A stretch of 64,000 nucleotides of DNA from Nageia nagi (GCA_050084985.1 JBITNC010000001.1:56916001-56980000); one strand, 5' to 3'; positions 45,292 through 56,690 are shown, numbered from the stretch's first letter. Program-made: numbers and translations. The notes: generated from the sequence alone by a model not told the origin.

Positions 45292-46353
45292 CATACCTAA
45301 GTACGTGGTTGACATGGTATCAATTTGATAACCCATAATTTCGGTCTAACATTTTTTTCTTTTATGTTGAGTTTAGCACAAATAGTTTTGTTTTTTGAAG
45401 GTTAACTTTTTGATGTGAAGCCTTCTCATGTAATGTAAGGAGTTTTTTGAATTATTTTTCTTTTTTCACATGAGCTTATATTATTACAATTGTACCATTT
45501 ACAAATTGATGATGGGTAGATGCAACATAATTTGTATCTAGAATTATTCCTTTTAGTTGATCTTTAACTTTGGCTCTCTTAATATCTCTCCCTAGAGCTT
45601 CTTCAATAATAATGAAGATGTATTGAGAAAGAGGATATCATTACCTTAAACCTCTACTTGATCCAAAAAAATAATCCACCACACCATTGACCAATACAGA
45701 GAATTTGTGTTGATATGCATTTTGAGATCCATAATCTCCATTTTGTAGAAAAACTAAACTTGGTAAGTATTTGATCCAATAAATAGTTTTTGACTCTATC
45801 ATAGGCTTTCTTCATGTCCAATTTCAATATCATTGCCTCCTCTTTTTTTACAATGAATGGAATGTACTACTTCATGCATTAGAATTATTCCATCAATTAT
45901 ATGCCTTCCTTGTACAAAGTCATCTAGTTCTGGGGATATTATATTTAGAAGTATGTGTTTCAATCTTTCTACCATGATTTTTGTGAGTATTTTATAGAAT
46001 GCATTGCATAGACTTATTGATCTATAATCTTTGAAATCCGTTTCTTCTTGGGTTTTGGGTATTAGTGCCAAGAAAGTTGTATTCCATTATTTGAGCAATT
46101 TACCTTTTCTGAAGAATTTTTTGACTACTCTTATTATATAATTTCCTACAATTTCCTATTATGTTGGAAGAGTCTTGTTGGATATCCATATGGGCTTAGT
46201 GATTTATCCATATTCACCAAGAACATGGCATTTTTTATTTTCTTCTTTAGTAACCTTCTTTTCCAACTCTTCATTCTCCTTTTGATCAACTATTGTAGGT
46301 ATGCATTCCAATATGTCTTTGATTACTTTTTATTTAGTCTTTAATTTGATTGT

Positions 46354-46410
<57 letters not shown>

Positions 46411-47038
46411 ATATAATTTTATTCTTTATCTCTTATTCATCATTTGTGACATTTCCATCTAATTTTCTCACTTTTGATATTTTTATGAAGCTTCTTCTCA
46501 TTGTTGTCATCTTAAAGAATCTAGTGTTTATGTCCACTTCTTTAGTTATTCTAGATTTTTGTTTCCAATGCATCTTTTTTGTGATAGGGTATTATAATAT
46601 TATGCTAGTATTTATTTTTCTTTTAAATATATTTTCTTATCTCTTCCTTTCCATAGTATCTCCTACTCAATTGCTTTCTAACTTGGATATTTTTAAATAC
46701 ATGTTTATTCCATTGCTTTAATTTTATTTTGACCTCATCCAACTTCTTTGATATGTTATACATAGTTGTACATTTTATCTCATTTTTCCACCACTTTGTG
46801 AGATTTTCTTTGAAACTAGGGTGAGACATCCACATATAATCAAATTTGAAAGGTGGTTTTTTCTTTTGGAATGGTTTCATATTGAATAATAATGGTCTAT
46901 GATCTGAAGCCACTCTAGAAAGTGGTGTTAAATCCCTATTTTGGTGTTCTTTCATGCAATCCAAGGTTGCAAGAATCCTATCTAATCTTCTTTCGATCAA
47001 GCATGTGGCACATCTTCTATTTGACCAAGTGAATTTAC
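45292..47038 (-). pseudogene. LINE E: endonuclease end and reverse transcriptase
   Basis: Minus strand: KFTWSNRRCATCLIERRLDR and ILATLDCM (47035-46930), then SRVASDHRPLLFNM, the endonuclease end with its S-D-H motif intact. RT follows: ALIPKTQEETDFKDYRSISL at 46070, NAFYKILTKIMVERLKHIL, DDFVQGRHIIDGIILMHEV near 45920. The catalytic FADD reads FVNG (about 45505-45494). TYLGMPL lies at the D junction. An AT-dinucleotide repeat at 46353-46414 has expanded inside it. Frame breaks near 45800, 46100 and 46620. Confidence 0.9.
46353..46414. repeat. (TA)n microsatellite within LINE E
   Basis: About 60 bases of alternating T and A with three interruptions (AATATA, TTATAT, TAATT). Confidence 0.95.
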
Positions 47039-47234
47039 TATTAGAAATAATGCATTAGATAATAATAAATACATTAGGTATCTACATAAATAATAAATAC
47101 ATTAGAATATACTCTAATGTATAATAATAATATTTAGGATTTCTATTATCGTTGCTATTATACAAGAATATTCCTCGTTAAATATTTAAACCCTTCTATC
47201 ATTAATAAAAATCAATTATGGCTTCTCTCCAATA
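47039..47234 (+). repeat. 5' LTR of element F
   Basis: 196 bp from TATTAGAAATAATGCATTAG to CCAATA, directly followed by the primer site. The first 75 bp are repeated at 52836-52910. Short for a copia LTR but within the known range. Confidence 0.8.
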
Positions 47235-47252
47235 TGGTTTCAGAGTACAATG
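47235..47252 (+). other. Primer-binding site of element F
   Basis: TGGTTTCAGAGTACAATG, an initiator-tRNA-Met complement with one change in its first 11 bases (TGGTATCAGAG expected). Confidence 0.75.
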
Positions 47253-49000
47253 TGTTTTCTTCCTTCTCACCTCAATCTGCCTAATGAAGTTATGGTTATT
47301 TTCCATTGCATAGGGATGATTGTGCTGGTGAAGTGAAGAACAAGAAAATCCAAATAGTTTTTTTGGCTGCCATCAACCATTACTTGCAAGAAAGAAGATT
47401 GAACAAGGGATAGCATACCAGACCTGCTTGGTTGGAACAATCTGCTAATCTTCTTGTTGATGGAGAGTTTGAGAGATGAGAAGATCTCTCGCTCCCTCCC
47501 AAAATCTATAAGAAGTTGCAATCTGTTGAAGTACATAGTGTAAATTTGTGTTTCTAAAGGCATTCCACGTGTGAGCAGACTGCCCTCAGCAATTCCTCCC
47601 CTGTCAAGCATACAGCCCAGACTTGACGTCAACCTCCATTTAGCATAACGTTTATTGCATACAGCCATGTCATTGGTAACCTAAAATTTAATACCCAGTG
47701 CAACCAAACAAAAACATTACTCATTGCATAGGTTTCGTAGGCCCTCTCCTCTCTTACGCAACTCATGCACTGATGTGGCCCCTCCACCCGTACTGTTGTG
47801 AGTAATCCTCGTGAACTGAAGAATAAACATGCTCAATTCTCAGCCTCTCTAGTGCCACCAGCATTGCGTGAAGCTTAACCAAACACTACCCGCATTACGC
47901 AATGCTCATAGCCTTGCATTCTCCTAGCACCTTTCTGCGTGTAAGCAGAATGTGCCTTGCATACTAAAATCGCATTGCACTCTCCTCAAAATCCTAGCAT
48001 AAAAACAGTTTTCTCGCCTCAGCATTCTCCAAAGCTGCCTACCAGCCTAGTATATGCAGTCCATCACTTTGTTTTTCCCATTACGACCTATCTAACATGC
48101 AGTCCTAGCGTGATATTCATATTATTTTGATAGCCAAGTGATTCTATTGTATGATTGTTCCCAACCTGTAGTCCAGTCTTCACTAGCGCACACCCAAGTT
48201 GTCGACAAGGAGCATCAAAACACCACCCATGCGTCCGGTCTCCTTCCCTACTGTAAACATGCATTAAAGCTGCTAAGTTGCCTTATCCAATGAAACATCA
48301 GAATTAAAATTCCATCACTATACAAATCCTCTAATAATTTTGCCAATATACTTAATAACATTTGCCCAGCGAGTATTAAAATTAAAATGGAGGAGATCAT
48401 TATATTTGACAGAAAACTTATTGGAGAAACAACTTATTAACTTTGAAGAAAAATATTTGCTCTGCCAATTATTGCCCAGCAAATAATATTGGAAGGATAT
48501 CAAGATATTTGCCAAGAATAGTTAATTGGAGGAGAATAAAAACTTTGGCGCCCAACAAAAAGAAGGATTGTGTAACCATTAATAATTTATTGCTGGTTGG
48601 ACCAAAATTATTTTTTTGCCCGTTTAAATTAAATTTGGTAACACTCAAAAACAATTCAAGCTATTATCATTTCAAGGTGAAACTCTTGTACCTTGGCAAA
48701 GCATCAATTTTGTGAAAATGAGGTCACTACCTTCAATCCTTCCACCTTGACTTAAAAAGTTATTTTGACATGTGTTTTATTTATTTTTAAGTACATGATT
48801 AAAATTGAAGGTATTCAATTTATTTTTTGAGTTGAACTCAATTTATTAATACCTTGGAGGTGATTTAAAACTCAATTTTTGAAAGAAAAATTGAATGAAG
48901 AAGATCTTTTTTTTTTTTTTGCAAGCTTTGAAGTGAGTGATTATTTGCAAATTGTTGATTGAATAAGAAAAATTGTAAAATAAATATGGCCCAAACCACC
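47253..49000 (+). other. Leader region of element F
   Basis: About 1.75 kb between the primer site and gag. It is moderately GC-rich up to about 48290, then AT-rich. No coding reading fits a known protein on either strand; the 133-codon minus-strand frame at 47267-47668 has no recognisable motif. It may be untranslated leader or carry unrecognised insertions. Confidence 0.45.
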
Positions 49001-49850
49001 CCTAAAATATTGATCCTCTAATCCCAAGTGTTGAAATTTGAATAATTATTCTACATGGAAAACAAAGATACAATTAATCCTTTGATTTGAAGAACTATGG
49101 GAGATTGTTACTAGAACTAAAACACATCCAACCATAGCTAGCCAATACCAAACTAAGTATGATCAATGCAACAACAAGGCACTTATGATCATAGTACTTG
49201 GAATCTCATATGATTTCCAACCTCATGTCCATGAAATGCACTAAAGCCGAAGATGCATGGAAGAAGTTGTAGCAAGTCTATGAGTCGAAGAACCTGAACT
49301 AGATTTTGCATCTTCAAGGATAGTTACACACACTAAGGTTGAAACGTGGAGAGAAATTGGAATCATTCCTTCATCAAATTTTGAAACTTTGTGCTCCCTA
49401 CAAGCATTAGAAGATACCATGGAAGAAAATCTCATGGTACCCATTATCCTACAAGCACTCTCAAAATTCCACACTTTTGTGACTTCCTTGAATATTTTGG
49501 AACAAAAATCGACCTTTGAAAAGTTGATGAACATATTGCAACAAGAAGAAGCCTTCCATGAAACTTCTCATGAAGAGGAGCAAGCTATGATGTCAAATCA
49601 ACAAGGTAAGAAACTCTTCTAGTTGAAAGGCAAAGGAAAAAATCTACCACAATCAAATGATAAGCAAAAGAAAAGTTGCATGATTTGTGGTAAGAATCTA
49701 AAACCAAAAGGGAAAAACCCTCAAAATCAAGGGGAGTGAAAACAAAGATGACCACAATGAAGACAACAATAGGGTAATGTTGTTAATGATGTTAATCAAT
49801 TGACTGAATATGTTGGTGATCTCTCTTTTTTTCATTAAGAGAACCCTTCA
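49001..49850 (+). pseudogene. Element F gag
   Basis: Weakly preserved. Recognisable pieces are a KDAWKKL-like block near 49250, LHTLRLKRGEKLESFLHQIL near 49325 and, after a shift, MVPIILQALSKFHTFVTSLN (49434) with LMNILQQEEAFHETSHEEE, typical of the UBN2-type copia gag. A basic region with CMICGKN near 49680 is the remnant of the zinc knuckle. Many stops. Confidence 0.78.
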
Positions 49851-51110
49851 ATCTCATCCACTTAGTATGTTGATTATGGTGCTTCTAAGCATATGATTGG
49901 TCAAAAGGATTGGTTTGCTTCCTAGTATGATAATGCAAATCCTGGTCAAGTTCGATTGGGAAATGACACATCCCATGATATTGAAGGTAAGGGTGATGTT
50001 CGTGTTCGATTTGGAAAGAACAACTATCAAATCAAAGAGGTATTGTATGTGTCAGGGCTCATGAAGAACCTCTTGTTAGTTAGTCATATTTTGGACAATA
50101 ATCTGAAGGTGGAATTTGATATTATGAAAGGAGAAAAGATTTTATTCATTCGTGATATCTTCAAAGGATTTCGAATAATACAAAAAGTAAAAGCAATTGG
50201 GAGACTATTTATGCTTGATGTTGTAGCTTCTAACAATTAGGCTCTCAATGTTCATTTCGTAGATGTGACCATTCTTTGGTATCAAAATTTAGACATATGA
50301 ATAAAAACTACCTAATCACTCTACAAAAGAAGGATATGGTACGTGTTCTCCCATCTCTTACTTATCCTACTAATGTTTGTTCTACTTGCATAACAAGAAA
50401 ATAGCACAAAATTACATTCGATGATAGCACACATCATGCTAAAGGACCTCTTGATGTGATCCATATCAATCTATGTGGACCAATTTGGGCTAGTGTTTCT
50501 AGCATCAAATACTTCCTATTACTTGTTGATGACTACTTTAAAAAAATATTTTTGTATTTCCTAAAGACAAAGGACCAAACATTTTCCTACTTCAAGGAAT
50601 TCAAGGCACTTATGGAGACACAAACTACTCATCACATCATGTTCTCCACTGAAATCGATGGGAGAATACTTATCAAATGATTTTTTTGCATTCCTAAAGT
50701 AACATGGAATCTAATGATAGTTGACCAAAACTTACACACCACAACAAAATGGGGTTTGTAAAAGGATAAATCAAACTATTATGAAAATGAAAAAAATCAT
50801 GTTGAAAGATGCAAAAATGGATGGAATGTTTTAGGATGAAGTAGTGAATACTATCACATATCTATTAAATAGAGCACCCACAAAAGCTCTTAATGGGATG
50901 ACATTTGAATAAGCATGGTCAGGAGAACAACCTAATATCTCACATCTTCAAGTGTTTGGTTCTACTACCTACATGCATATTCCTAAGGATAAAAGAAAGA
51001 AGATTGATGAAAAATCAAAGAGATGCATTCTTCTCAGATACAATAGTGAATCCAAATCCTATAGAGTCATGGATGCTACTAGTCAAAATACTTATATCAA
51101 TAGAGATGTA
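49851..51110 (+). pseudogene. Element F protease and integrase
   Basis: YVDYGASKHMIGQKDWF at 49867 is the copia protease active-site region (usual D-S-G-A reads D-Y-G-A). RLGNDTSHDIEGKGDVRVRF and VLYVSGLMKNLLLVSHIL follow (49950-50100). The integrase core is IHINLCGPIWASVS at 50459, FLLLVDDYFKK at 50517, and a degraded Glu region near 50780. The C-terminal part reads FGSTTYMHIPKDKRKKIDEK at 50955. Frames change near 50240, 50690 and 50950. Confidence 0.82.
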
Positions 51111-52835
51111 ATCTTTGATGAGACTAGTGAATCTTCAACTAGTCCACTTGCAAAGGTACATGAACCTAACAATGGCCCCATAATCAATTATGATGATGAG
51201 AATGATGAGAGAGAAGCTCCAATTATGAATTTCACACCTCAAAATGTTAGAAGACCTAAGTGGTACAAGAAGATGTTGCACGATTCAAACTTGAGTGTTC
51301 CACCAAACATTTCTAGTTCCATACCAAGGACACGAAGAAGCTATTGAGCTACCACATTAGAAATTATCCATGCAAGCTGAGTATGATGCATTGAGAAAAT
51401 AGGGAACATGGAAGTTGGTGGATCTTCCACTAGGGAAGAAGGCCATTGGATGCAAATGGGTATTCAAAACCAAGTACAAAGTTTATAGTACATTCAATAT
51501 GCATAAGGTTGTACTTGTTTCCAAAGAATATGCTCAATAGGAAGGTATCAACTATGAGAAGACTTTTGCTCCCACAACCAAAATGAAGACCATCATAATT
51601 TCTTTTGCAATAGCAACTCAATTTGGCTAGAAATTCCACCAAATGGATATGAAAAGCACCATCTTGAATGAATACATAGAGGAAGAAGTATACATGCAAC
51701 AAGTTGAAGGATTTGTGATTGATCTAAAAAAAAAAGTGTGTAGATTGATCAAGTATTTGCATGGTTTGAAATAGGCTCCATGAGTTTGATACATGAAAAT
51801 TGATTCCCACCTACTATAACATGACTTCAATAGGAATCTGTATAATCCTCTACCTTCGATAACATGGGGGGATTTTCATAGTTGTAGTTTATGTCAATGA
51901 TTTGGCTTTCACAGGTAGCATTAAGGACTTGATCATATATTGCAAACATGACCTCAAATGATCATTTGACATGACTAACCTTGGTTTACTTCACTATTAC
52001 CTTGGATCATAGATATGGTAGATACAATACCATATATTTATTTCACAGATGAAGTACACTAAGAAGCTATTGGAGAAATTCAAGATGATAGAATGTGAAT
52101 CAATGTCCACACCAATTGAACTTGGTTTACATTTATCATGCTATGACTGTTCTCCATCAATAAATGCAACTATACCAATAGTGGATTGGAGGGTTAATTT
52201 ACCTAGCATACACCAGATCGAATATTTGTTATGTTATCGTCTATCTTTCATAATTCATGCATGAACTAAACAAGGCCCACTAGATAATGGAAAAGCATAT
52301 TTTGAGGTACATATGTGGCATTAATTATTATGGCCTTAAATACAATAAGAACAATAAGTTCATCTTGTCTAGATACATAGATGCAAATTATGGAGGAATC
52401 TTAGATGATACAATATCGACCACATGATATGTGTTCTTCCTTGGATTTGGACCGATTTCATGGGGTAGCAAGAAACAAATCATCACATCCATATCTACCA
52501 TAGAGCTAAAATATCATGCTATAGCATATGCTACTATGAAGCAGTATGGTTATGTCACATTTTTACACACATAAACAAGACACAGTTGTACATTATGATA
52601 ATCAATGTGTATTGAAACTAGTTTGAAATCCTTGTTTTCACGAGTGCACCAAAAACATTGAGATACAAGTGCACTTCATTTGGGATCATGTTTCACTACA
52701 TAATATTTAGCTCCACTACATTTTCACAAAGAAGCAAATTGCAGATGTCTTCACCAAATCTCTTGACAATGGAAAGTTTGAATACTTTTGAAGCTTCCTC
52801 TCATGTTCTCTAAAGACCTAATCTATTATGGGGGG
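51111..52835 (+). pseudogene. Element F reverse transcriptase and RNase H
   Basis: RT: AEYDALRK near 51378, GTWKLVDLPLGKKAIGCKWV near 51408, EGINYEKTFAPTTKMKTI near 51541, EEVYMQQVEGFVIDLKKKVC near 51681, HGLK then AP near 51760 (a stop at the conserved Gln), and VVYVNDLAFT near 51887, where YVDD reads YVND. RNase H: SRYIDANYGGILDD at 52370, GFGPISWGSKKQ at 52446, then STIELKYHAIAYAT. The polyprotein end near 52790 recalls A-D-V-F-T-K. It is heavily broken. The purine tract TATGGGGGG closes it (52827-52835). Confidence 0.85.
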
Positions 52836-52910
52836 TATTAAAAATAATACATTAGATAATAATAGATACATTAGGTATCTACATAAATAATAAATACATT
52901 AGGATATACT
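52836..52910 (+). repeat. Truncated 3' LTR of element F
   Basis: 75 bp matching 47039-47113. The match ends at ATATACT. The next bases (ATAAACTTGTATTTCC) are LINE E endonuclease on the other strand (FGGNTSL). Confidence 0.85.
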
Positions 52911-53560
52911 ATAAACTTGTATTTCCTCCAAATTCATCTCCTAGATTCAATGGAGAATTCAAGTTTTCAAAAAGTCATGGTTCATCTTGGAAATTTTTCT
53001 TATAATTTATTAATTTTTCCCAAAAATTTATTCTATTAGTAAGTAATTTTGGATCATAAACATCAAATAGGAAAAAGGAGAAATTATTATCAAGATATGT
53101 TACCTTGGCTGACATACATCTTGTTGAGGGGAATTGGATTCTTTGTAGTGTTATTGTTGTAAGGTTATAAAGCATCTACAATCCTCTTGATCTATCAATT
53201 GTTTTAATTTATTCCAAGTGTGCTTCATTCCCAATTTTCTTTTTACTTCTTGAATCTTAATTGATTCAATGTTTATTTTCTAAATTAGTAGTACATTTTG
53301 TTAATGTTCTCTTCTCAAATCTCTCACAACTTTTTATTTCTCAAGTAAGTTGCAGCCCTGGATATTTCAACATATAATTTACATTTAGAATTTCTATATG
53401 TGAATCTTCCAAATCCACTATGCTCTTGAGTGTTATTATTTTTTCTTTCTTTATCATTATCATTTCCTTATTTTTCATAATTTGTAATGCTTCTAGTGTT
53501 TCTTACAATATTTTTTCTTGGATGGGTATTCTTGTATATTAATACATAATCATTACTCCA
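52911..53560 (-). pseudogene. LINE E: endonuclease N-terminal part
   Basis: Minus strand: LGMKHTWNKLKQLIDQEDCR near 53230, then TLQRIQFPSTRCMSAKVTYL, DNNFSFFLFDVYDPKLLTNR (about 53100-53040), INFWEKLINYKK and NLNSPLNLGDEFGGNTSL, ending at 52911. These match the exonuclease-endonuclease-phosphatase fold of plant LINEs (usual YAP..., GDFN..., EK.GG). The catalytic G-D-F-N reads E-N-L-N. Upstream (53280-53560) only faint coding character remains. About 40 codons normally between FGG and the KFTWSNRR block are absent at the F junction. Confidence 0.8.
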
Positions 53561-53592
53561 AGGTTTTTTGAAAGTATGATCACTTCCGGAGG

Positions 53593-54414
53593 TGACGTAA
53601 GCTAAGCATAATCATAATGGGTTTAAGAACCATTTCCGAAAGTAATTACTTCATTATGAAAGAAGAAAAGCCCCTCAGAGTTAATGTTGAGTAACCTGGG
53701 TTCTGGAAGAGATGATGTCAGTGATTTCAGGCCTTAACCCAAAACCGGATCCCGAAAGTGATGAGGTCAGCGAGGAGTGATCAAATAGCCAGAGTCGATG
53801 AGTAAAACATTTCGGAAGTATGAAGATGATGTCACGAGGAGAACGATGTTCACATTTTTGAATGAAACCAAGTTTCAGAGATGATGAGGTCAGCAAGGGG
53901 TGATTAAAAAGGCCAGAGTCAGTAGATTAAGCATTCCGAAATGAAATGATAAAAGCTCAGTTGTGGAAAAAATCGGTTCCGGAGAAAGTGAGTAGAGCAT
54001 TCCGAAATAAAGAGATGACATCACGGAGGATAAGATAGTCCATGTTTTGGTAATGAAATCGGGTTCCAAAGATGATGAGGTCAGCAAGGAGTGATCAAAT
54101 AGTCAGAGCCGATGAGTAGAGAATTCCAGAAGTATGAAGATGATGTCACGGGGAGAACAATGTTCATAATTTTGAATGAAATCGGGTCCCGAAAGTGATG
54201 AGGTCAGCAAGGGGAATTAATAAGCTGGGGTTAGTAAATAAAGCATTTTAGAATGAAATGATGACATCACAGAAGAAAGGATAAAGCTCAGTTGTGGAAA
54301 AGCTCGGGTTCCGGAGAAAGTGAGTAGAGCATTCCGGAAGCATGAAGATGATGTCACAGGGAGAACAACGTTCACATTTTTGAATGAAACTGAGTCCCGG
54401 AGATGATGAGGTCA
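53593..54414 (+). promoter_or_regulatory. Array of TGACGTCA-like (bZIP-type) sites in U3 of element G
   Basis: TGATGTCA at 53713, 53827, 54141 and 54349; TGACATCA at 54016 and 54262; TGACGTAA at 53593; TGAGGTCA at 53762, 53885, 54076, 54199 and 54407. TGACGTCA is the palindromic bZIP/CRE-like core, and TGATGTCA and TGACATCA are what loss of its central CG by deamination on either strand gives. They sit at regular places in repeat units of about 120-130 bp upstream of the TATA box. Enhancer function is inferred. Confidence 0.55.
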
Positions 54415-54711
54415 ACAAGGAGTGATCAAATAACCAGAGCCAGTGAGTAAAACATTCCAAAATGTAGAGATGAGAACAGCAAAGAGAGATCAAATAGCCG
54501 AAGCCAGTAAATAGAATATCTTGAAAGCGATGAGGACAGTGAGAAGTCAGATCACAGTCATCAAGAAGCTATATCATCTGCAATCTGCCCAGTTTTGTAA
54601 TATTCTGCCAAGTGGCATATGTAGATAGTATCAATTAAAAGAAGGCTAGAATCTTGAAGTCGTTTTGTAAACATTTCTATTCTGCAATTCTTGTAACTGT
54701 TGTTGCTTCAA

Positions 54712-54721
54712 TATAAGTATA
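54712..54721 (+). promoter_or_regulatory. TATA box of element G
   Basis: TATAAGTATA follows TGTTGCTTCAA about 135 bp after the end of the repeat array. It is the best core-promoter candidate in the LTR. Confidence 0.5.
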
Positions 54722-55064
54722 TGAAAATAAAGTGAAAGAAGGGTCAGAAGCCCTAGAATTGCTCTTTACATTTGTTCTCGAAGACCTATAGTTTTTATCA
54801 GTAATATGATACCATCTTGACCTTTCCTGTCTAGCACTCATAATTATCATTCTTAATTTGGTTACATCGTGGTAGCTTGGCTTGTTTCCTGAATGGTAAT
54901 CACGAGCTGCTAGTATAACTGTGTCTGCTACATGGTAGAGTAAAGCTGGGAAACTATTAGAGAGTGAGAGCTTGTACCGTAGCTGCTACACTAGATTCAG
55001 ACCAAGGTTTCACACACTGTGAAAGCCCACACTGAACTAGTGATCCACCTTTGCTTTCTCTCTT

Positions 55065-55181
55065 GTTACCCTAAGCCTTTTTGCTTAAATTCCTCGCACT
55101 CTACTCCTTTTATTTTCTTTCCTATTACCCTAAGCCTTTTGCTTAAATTCCTCACACTCTACTCTTTTTATTTTCTTTCCT
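55065..55181 (+). repeat. 59-bp tandem duplication in LTR of element G
   Basis: TTACCCTAAGCCTTTT, then GCTTAAATTCCTC and CACTCTACTC, occurs twice (55066 and 55125), and a third copy starts at 55182 with GTTACTTC. Pyrimidine-rich. Confidence 0.85.
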
Positions 55182-55322
55182 GTTACTTCTCCTACACCCA
55201 ATGTATAAGGAACCAGGCTTCTCCAAAGATCAGACTGTCACCATAGTCTGTTCTTGATTTACTTTGGTTAAGATTGTTCACGGTGCATATATTACACAAT
55301 CCTAATCAATAGTATTTCTTTT

Positions 55323-55340
55323 TGGCACGCCCAATGGGAC
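55323..55340 (+). other. Primer-binding-site-like sequence of element G
   Basis: TGGCACGCCCAATGGGAC, matched in A at 1141-1158. The tRNA is not assigned. Confidence 0.65.
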
Positions 55341-55459
55341 ACGAAGAAACTTATTGGCGACTCTGCTGAAGCACTATCTATGGTATGTATTAAAGCAAAT
55401 TATTTGTAAATATCATATGTGCTTTTGAACCTGTCACTTTCTTTTGCAACCTAGAGTTT

Positions 55460-56690
55460 ATGTGGACAAGATCTAAAACTAGAGCAGCAAAAGAAGCACC
55501 GAATTTTAGAACGTTAGATACTCCTAAGAGAAAGACCCTGATCAAGTCTAAGTCTCTGAATAGTATCAGCTCCCTAAAATCCTTTATCAAGCCAGAATCA
55601 TCCAATCTTCACACTAGAAATACCTCTCCTAAAATGGCTAATCCAGCTTAGAATATTTATCCGGAATGGGACAATGGGGTACCAATAGCCCTGGCGCTGT
55701 TGCATGACATCCCAGCAAATGTTTTCAAAACCCTTCCAGAGTTTGATGCTACTTCAGAGAAAATGGCTTATGAGCATTGTGTTGATGTAGCTGGCCTAGC
55801 TAAGATGCATAATATCTAGCATGAAGATGTCATGGTGAGATTACTGGCTCAGTCTTTCAAGGGAAAGGTCCTAGATTGGTACAGGGGCCTTCCTAATGGA
55901 TCTATAACCACTTGGACTCAACTGGCAGAGCCCTTTATCTTGGAATTTAATGAATTAGGAGATCCTTTTTCTTTATTAACATAGTTCACTTCAATCAAAA
56001 GATATGAGCAAGAAAATATCCCAGATTTCAACATTAGATTCCAAAAAACTTGGATGAGAGTACCCATGCCTGTAAGGCCTCAGCAATTTCAAGCCCTAAT
56101 GTATTACCTGAGAGCCTTTCCTCTGGATCTCTCTTTGCAAATCCAAAATTCTAAAGTAAATACTTTCCCTAAGGTCTATAGACAAGCAGTATATGTTGAA
56201 TCCTATCTTATTGCAGTTGGAAAATTGCCAAGTCGCATGCCAATGCCTTATTTTCCAGTAACCGCTCAATAGCAAATTTTGAGACCTCAAGCAATTAGTT
56301 TGGCTCCACCATTGGCCAGTATCCCCACCCCTGTTCAATAGTGGCCATCAACCTTGCTAGTCCCTAGAGCTCCCTTGGCTTTACCAGCCCCTTATTAGCC
56401 TAATATGAATCAAGGGGTAGCTTCATCGACGGAGATTCAAGAACTCTGAAACTTGTGTAGAAATATGGAAAACCAGATTACCATTCTAAGCAGATAAAAC
56501 AATGCAAGAAGATATCCTTATCCTACTGTAGAAAAATCTTAGCATATGTTGAATGAAGATGTAAGTCAAGCTTCCTCTTCCGAGTCAGCCATGGGTTTAT
56601 GTTTGGCCTGCAATAATGCTCATGAACAAACCACATGCCCTATTTATCTGTACTAGGAGTATCTATCAAGAAGTGGGGGTATTCCTCCGC
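55460..56690 (+). pseudogene. Element G gag
   Basis: Starts at ATG 55460 (MWTRSKTRAAKEAPNFRTLD). After a TAG at about 55648 it continues ALLHDIPANVFKTLPEFDAT and then DVMVRLLAQSFKGKVLDWYR near 55831, SITTWTQLAEPFILEFNELG near 55906, and NIPDFNIRFQKTWMRVPMPV near 56018, the capsid part of gypsy gag. Stops at 55648, 55817 (TAG), 55980 and 56268 are at Gln-type positions in one frame. C-terminally a CLACNNAHEQTTCP motif near 56603 is a possible odd zinc knuckle (C-X2-C-X4-H-X4-C), which appears intact. Confidence 0.87.

Larger units (their letters stand above)
47039..52910 (+). mobile_element. Element F: badly decayed Ty1/copia retrotransposon inside LINE E
   Basis: An LTR of about 196 bp at 47039-47234 has a partial partner at 52836-52910. 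A primer site at 47235, a GGGGGG tract at 52830-52835 and copia-ordered gag, protease, integrase, RT and RNase H lie between. The LTR starts TATTA and ends CCAATA, not TG...CA. The 3' LTR is truncated after about 75 bp, and part of the LINE endonuclease beyond it is also missing, so no target duplication survives. It is more decayed than B, with stops every few dozen codons. Confidence 0.85.
35400..53560 (-). mobile_element. Element E: L1-like plant LINE on the minus strand, split by D and F
   Basis: Three pieces read in order on the minus strand: endonuclease start (53270-52911), endonuclease end and RT (47038-45292), RT end and zinc-binding C-terminus (36754-35440). Copia element F separates the first two and copia element D the last two. 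The protein reads straight across the D site. Both ends of the LINE are ill-defined: no 5' start, poly-A tail or target duplication could be fixed. RT and endonuclease are inactivated by substitutions and frameshifts. Confidence 0.88.
53577..55308 (+). repeat. 5' LTR of element G
   Basis: Inferred from ends TGATCA...AATCA, from LINE E sequence to the left, and from the primer site 14 bp to the right. The 3' partner is outside the window, so the left end is not proven. It holds an irregular repeat array (53580-54560), TATAAGTATA at 54712, and a 59-bp tandem duplication at 55065-55181. The CTATTACCCTAAGCCTTTT block resembles CTATTACTTTTAGCCTTTTT in the LTR of A (about 920). Confidence 0.75.

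Noticed and set aside
46353-46414. AT-dinucleotide run considered as an origin or matrix-attachment element
   Set aside because: A simple microsatellite inside a LINE coding relic explains it; nothing functional is shown.
47267-47668. 133-codon minus-strand open frame in the leader of F
   Set aside because: No recognisable domain, opposite to the element's transcription, and frame length is compatible with chance in this GC-richer part.
54248-54493. Minus-strand open frames across the LTR repeat array of G (also 53681-54087)
   Set aside because: The frames repeat one another because the DNA is repetitive; no start context or family, and they lie in U3.
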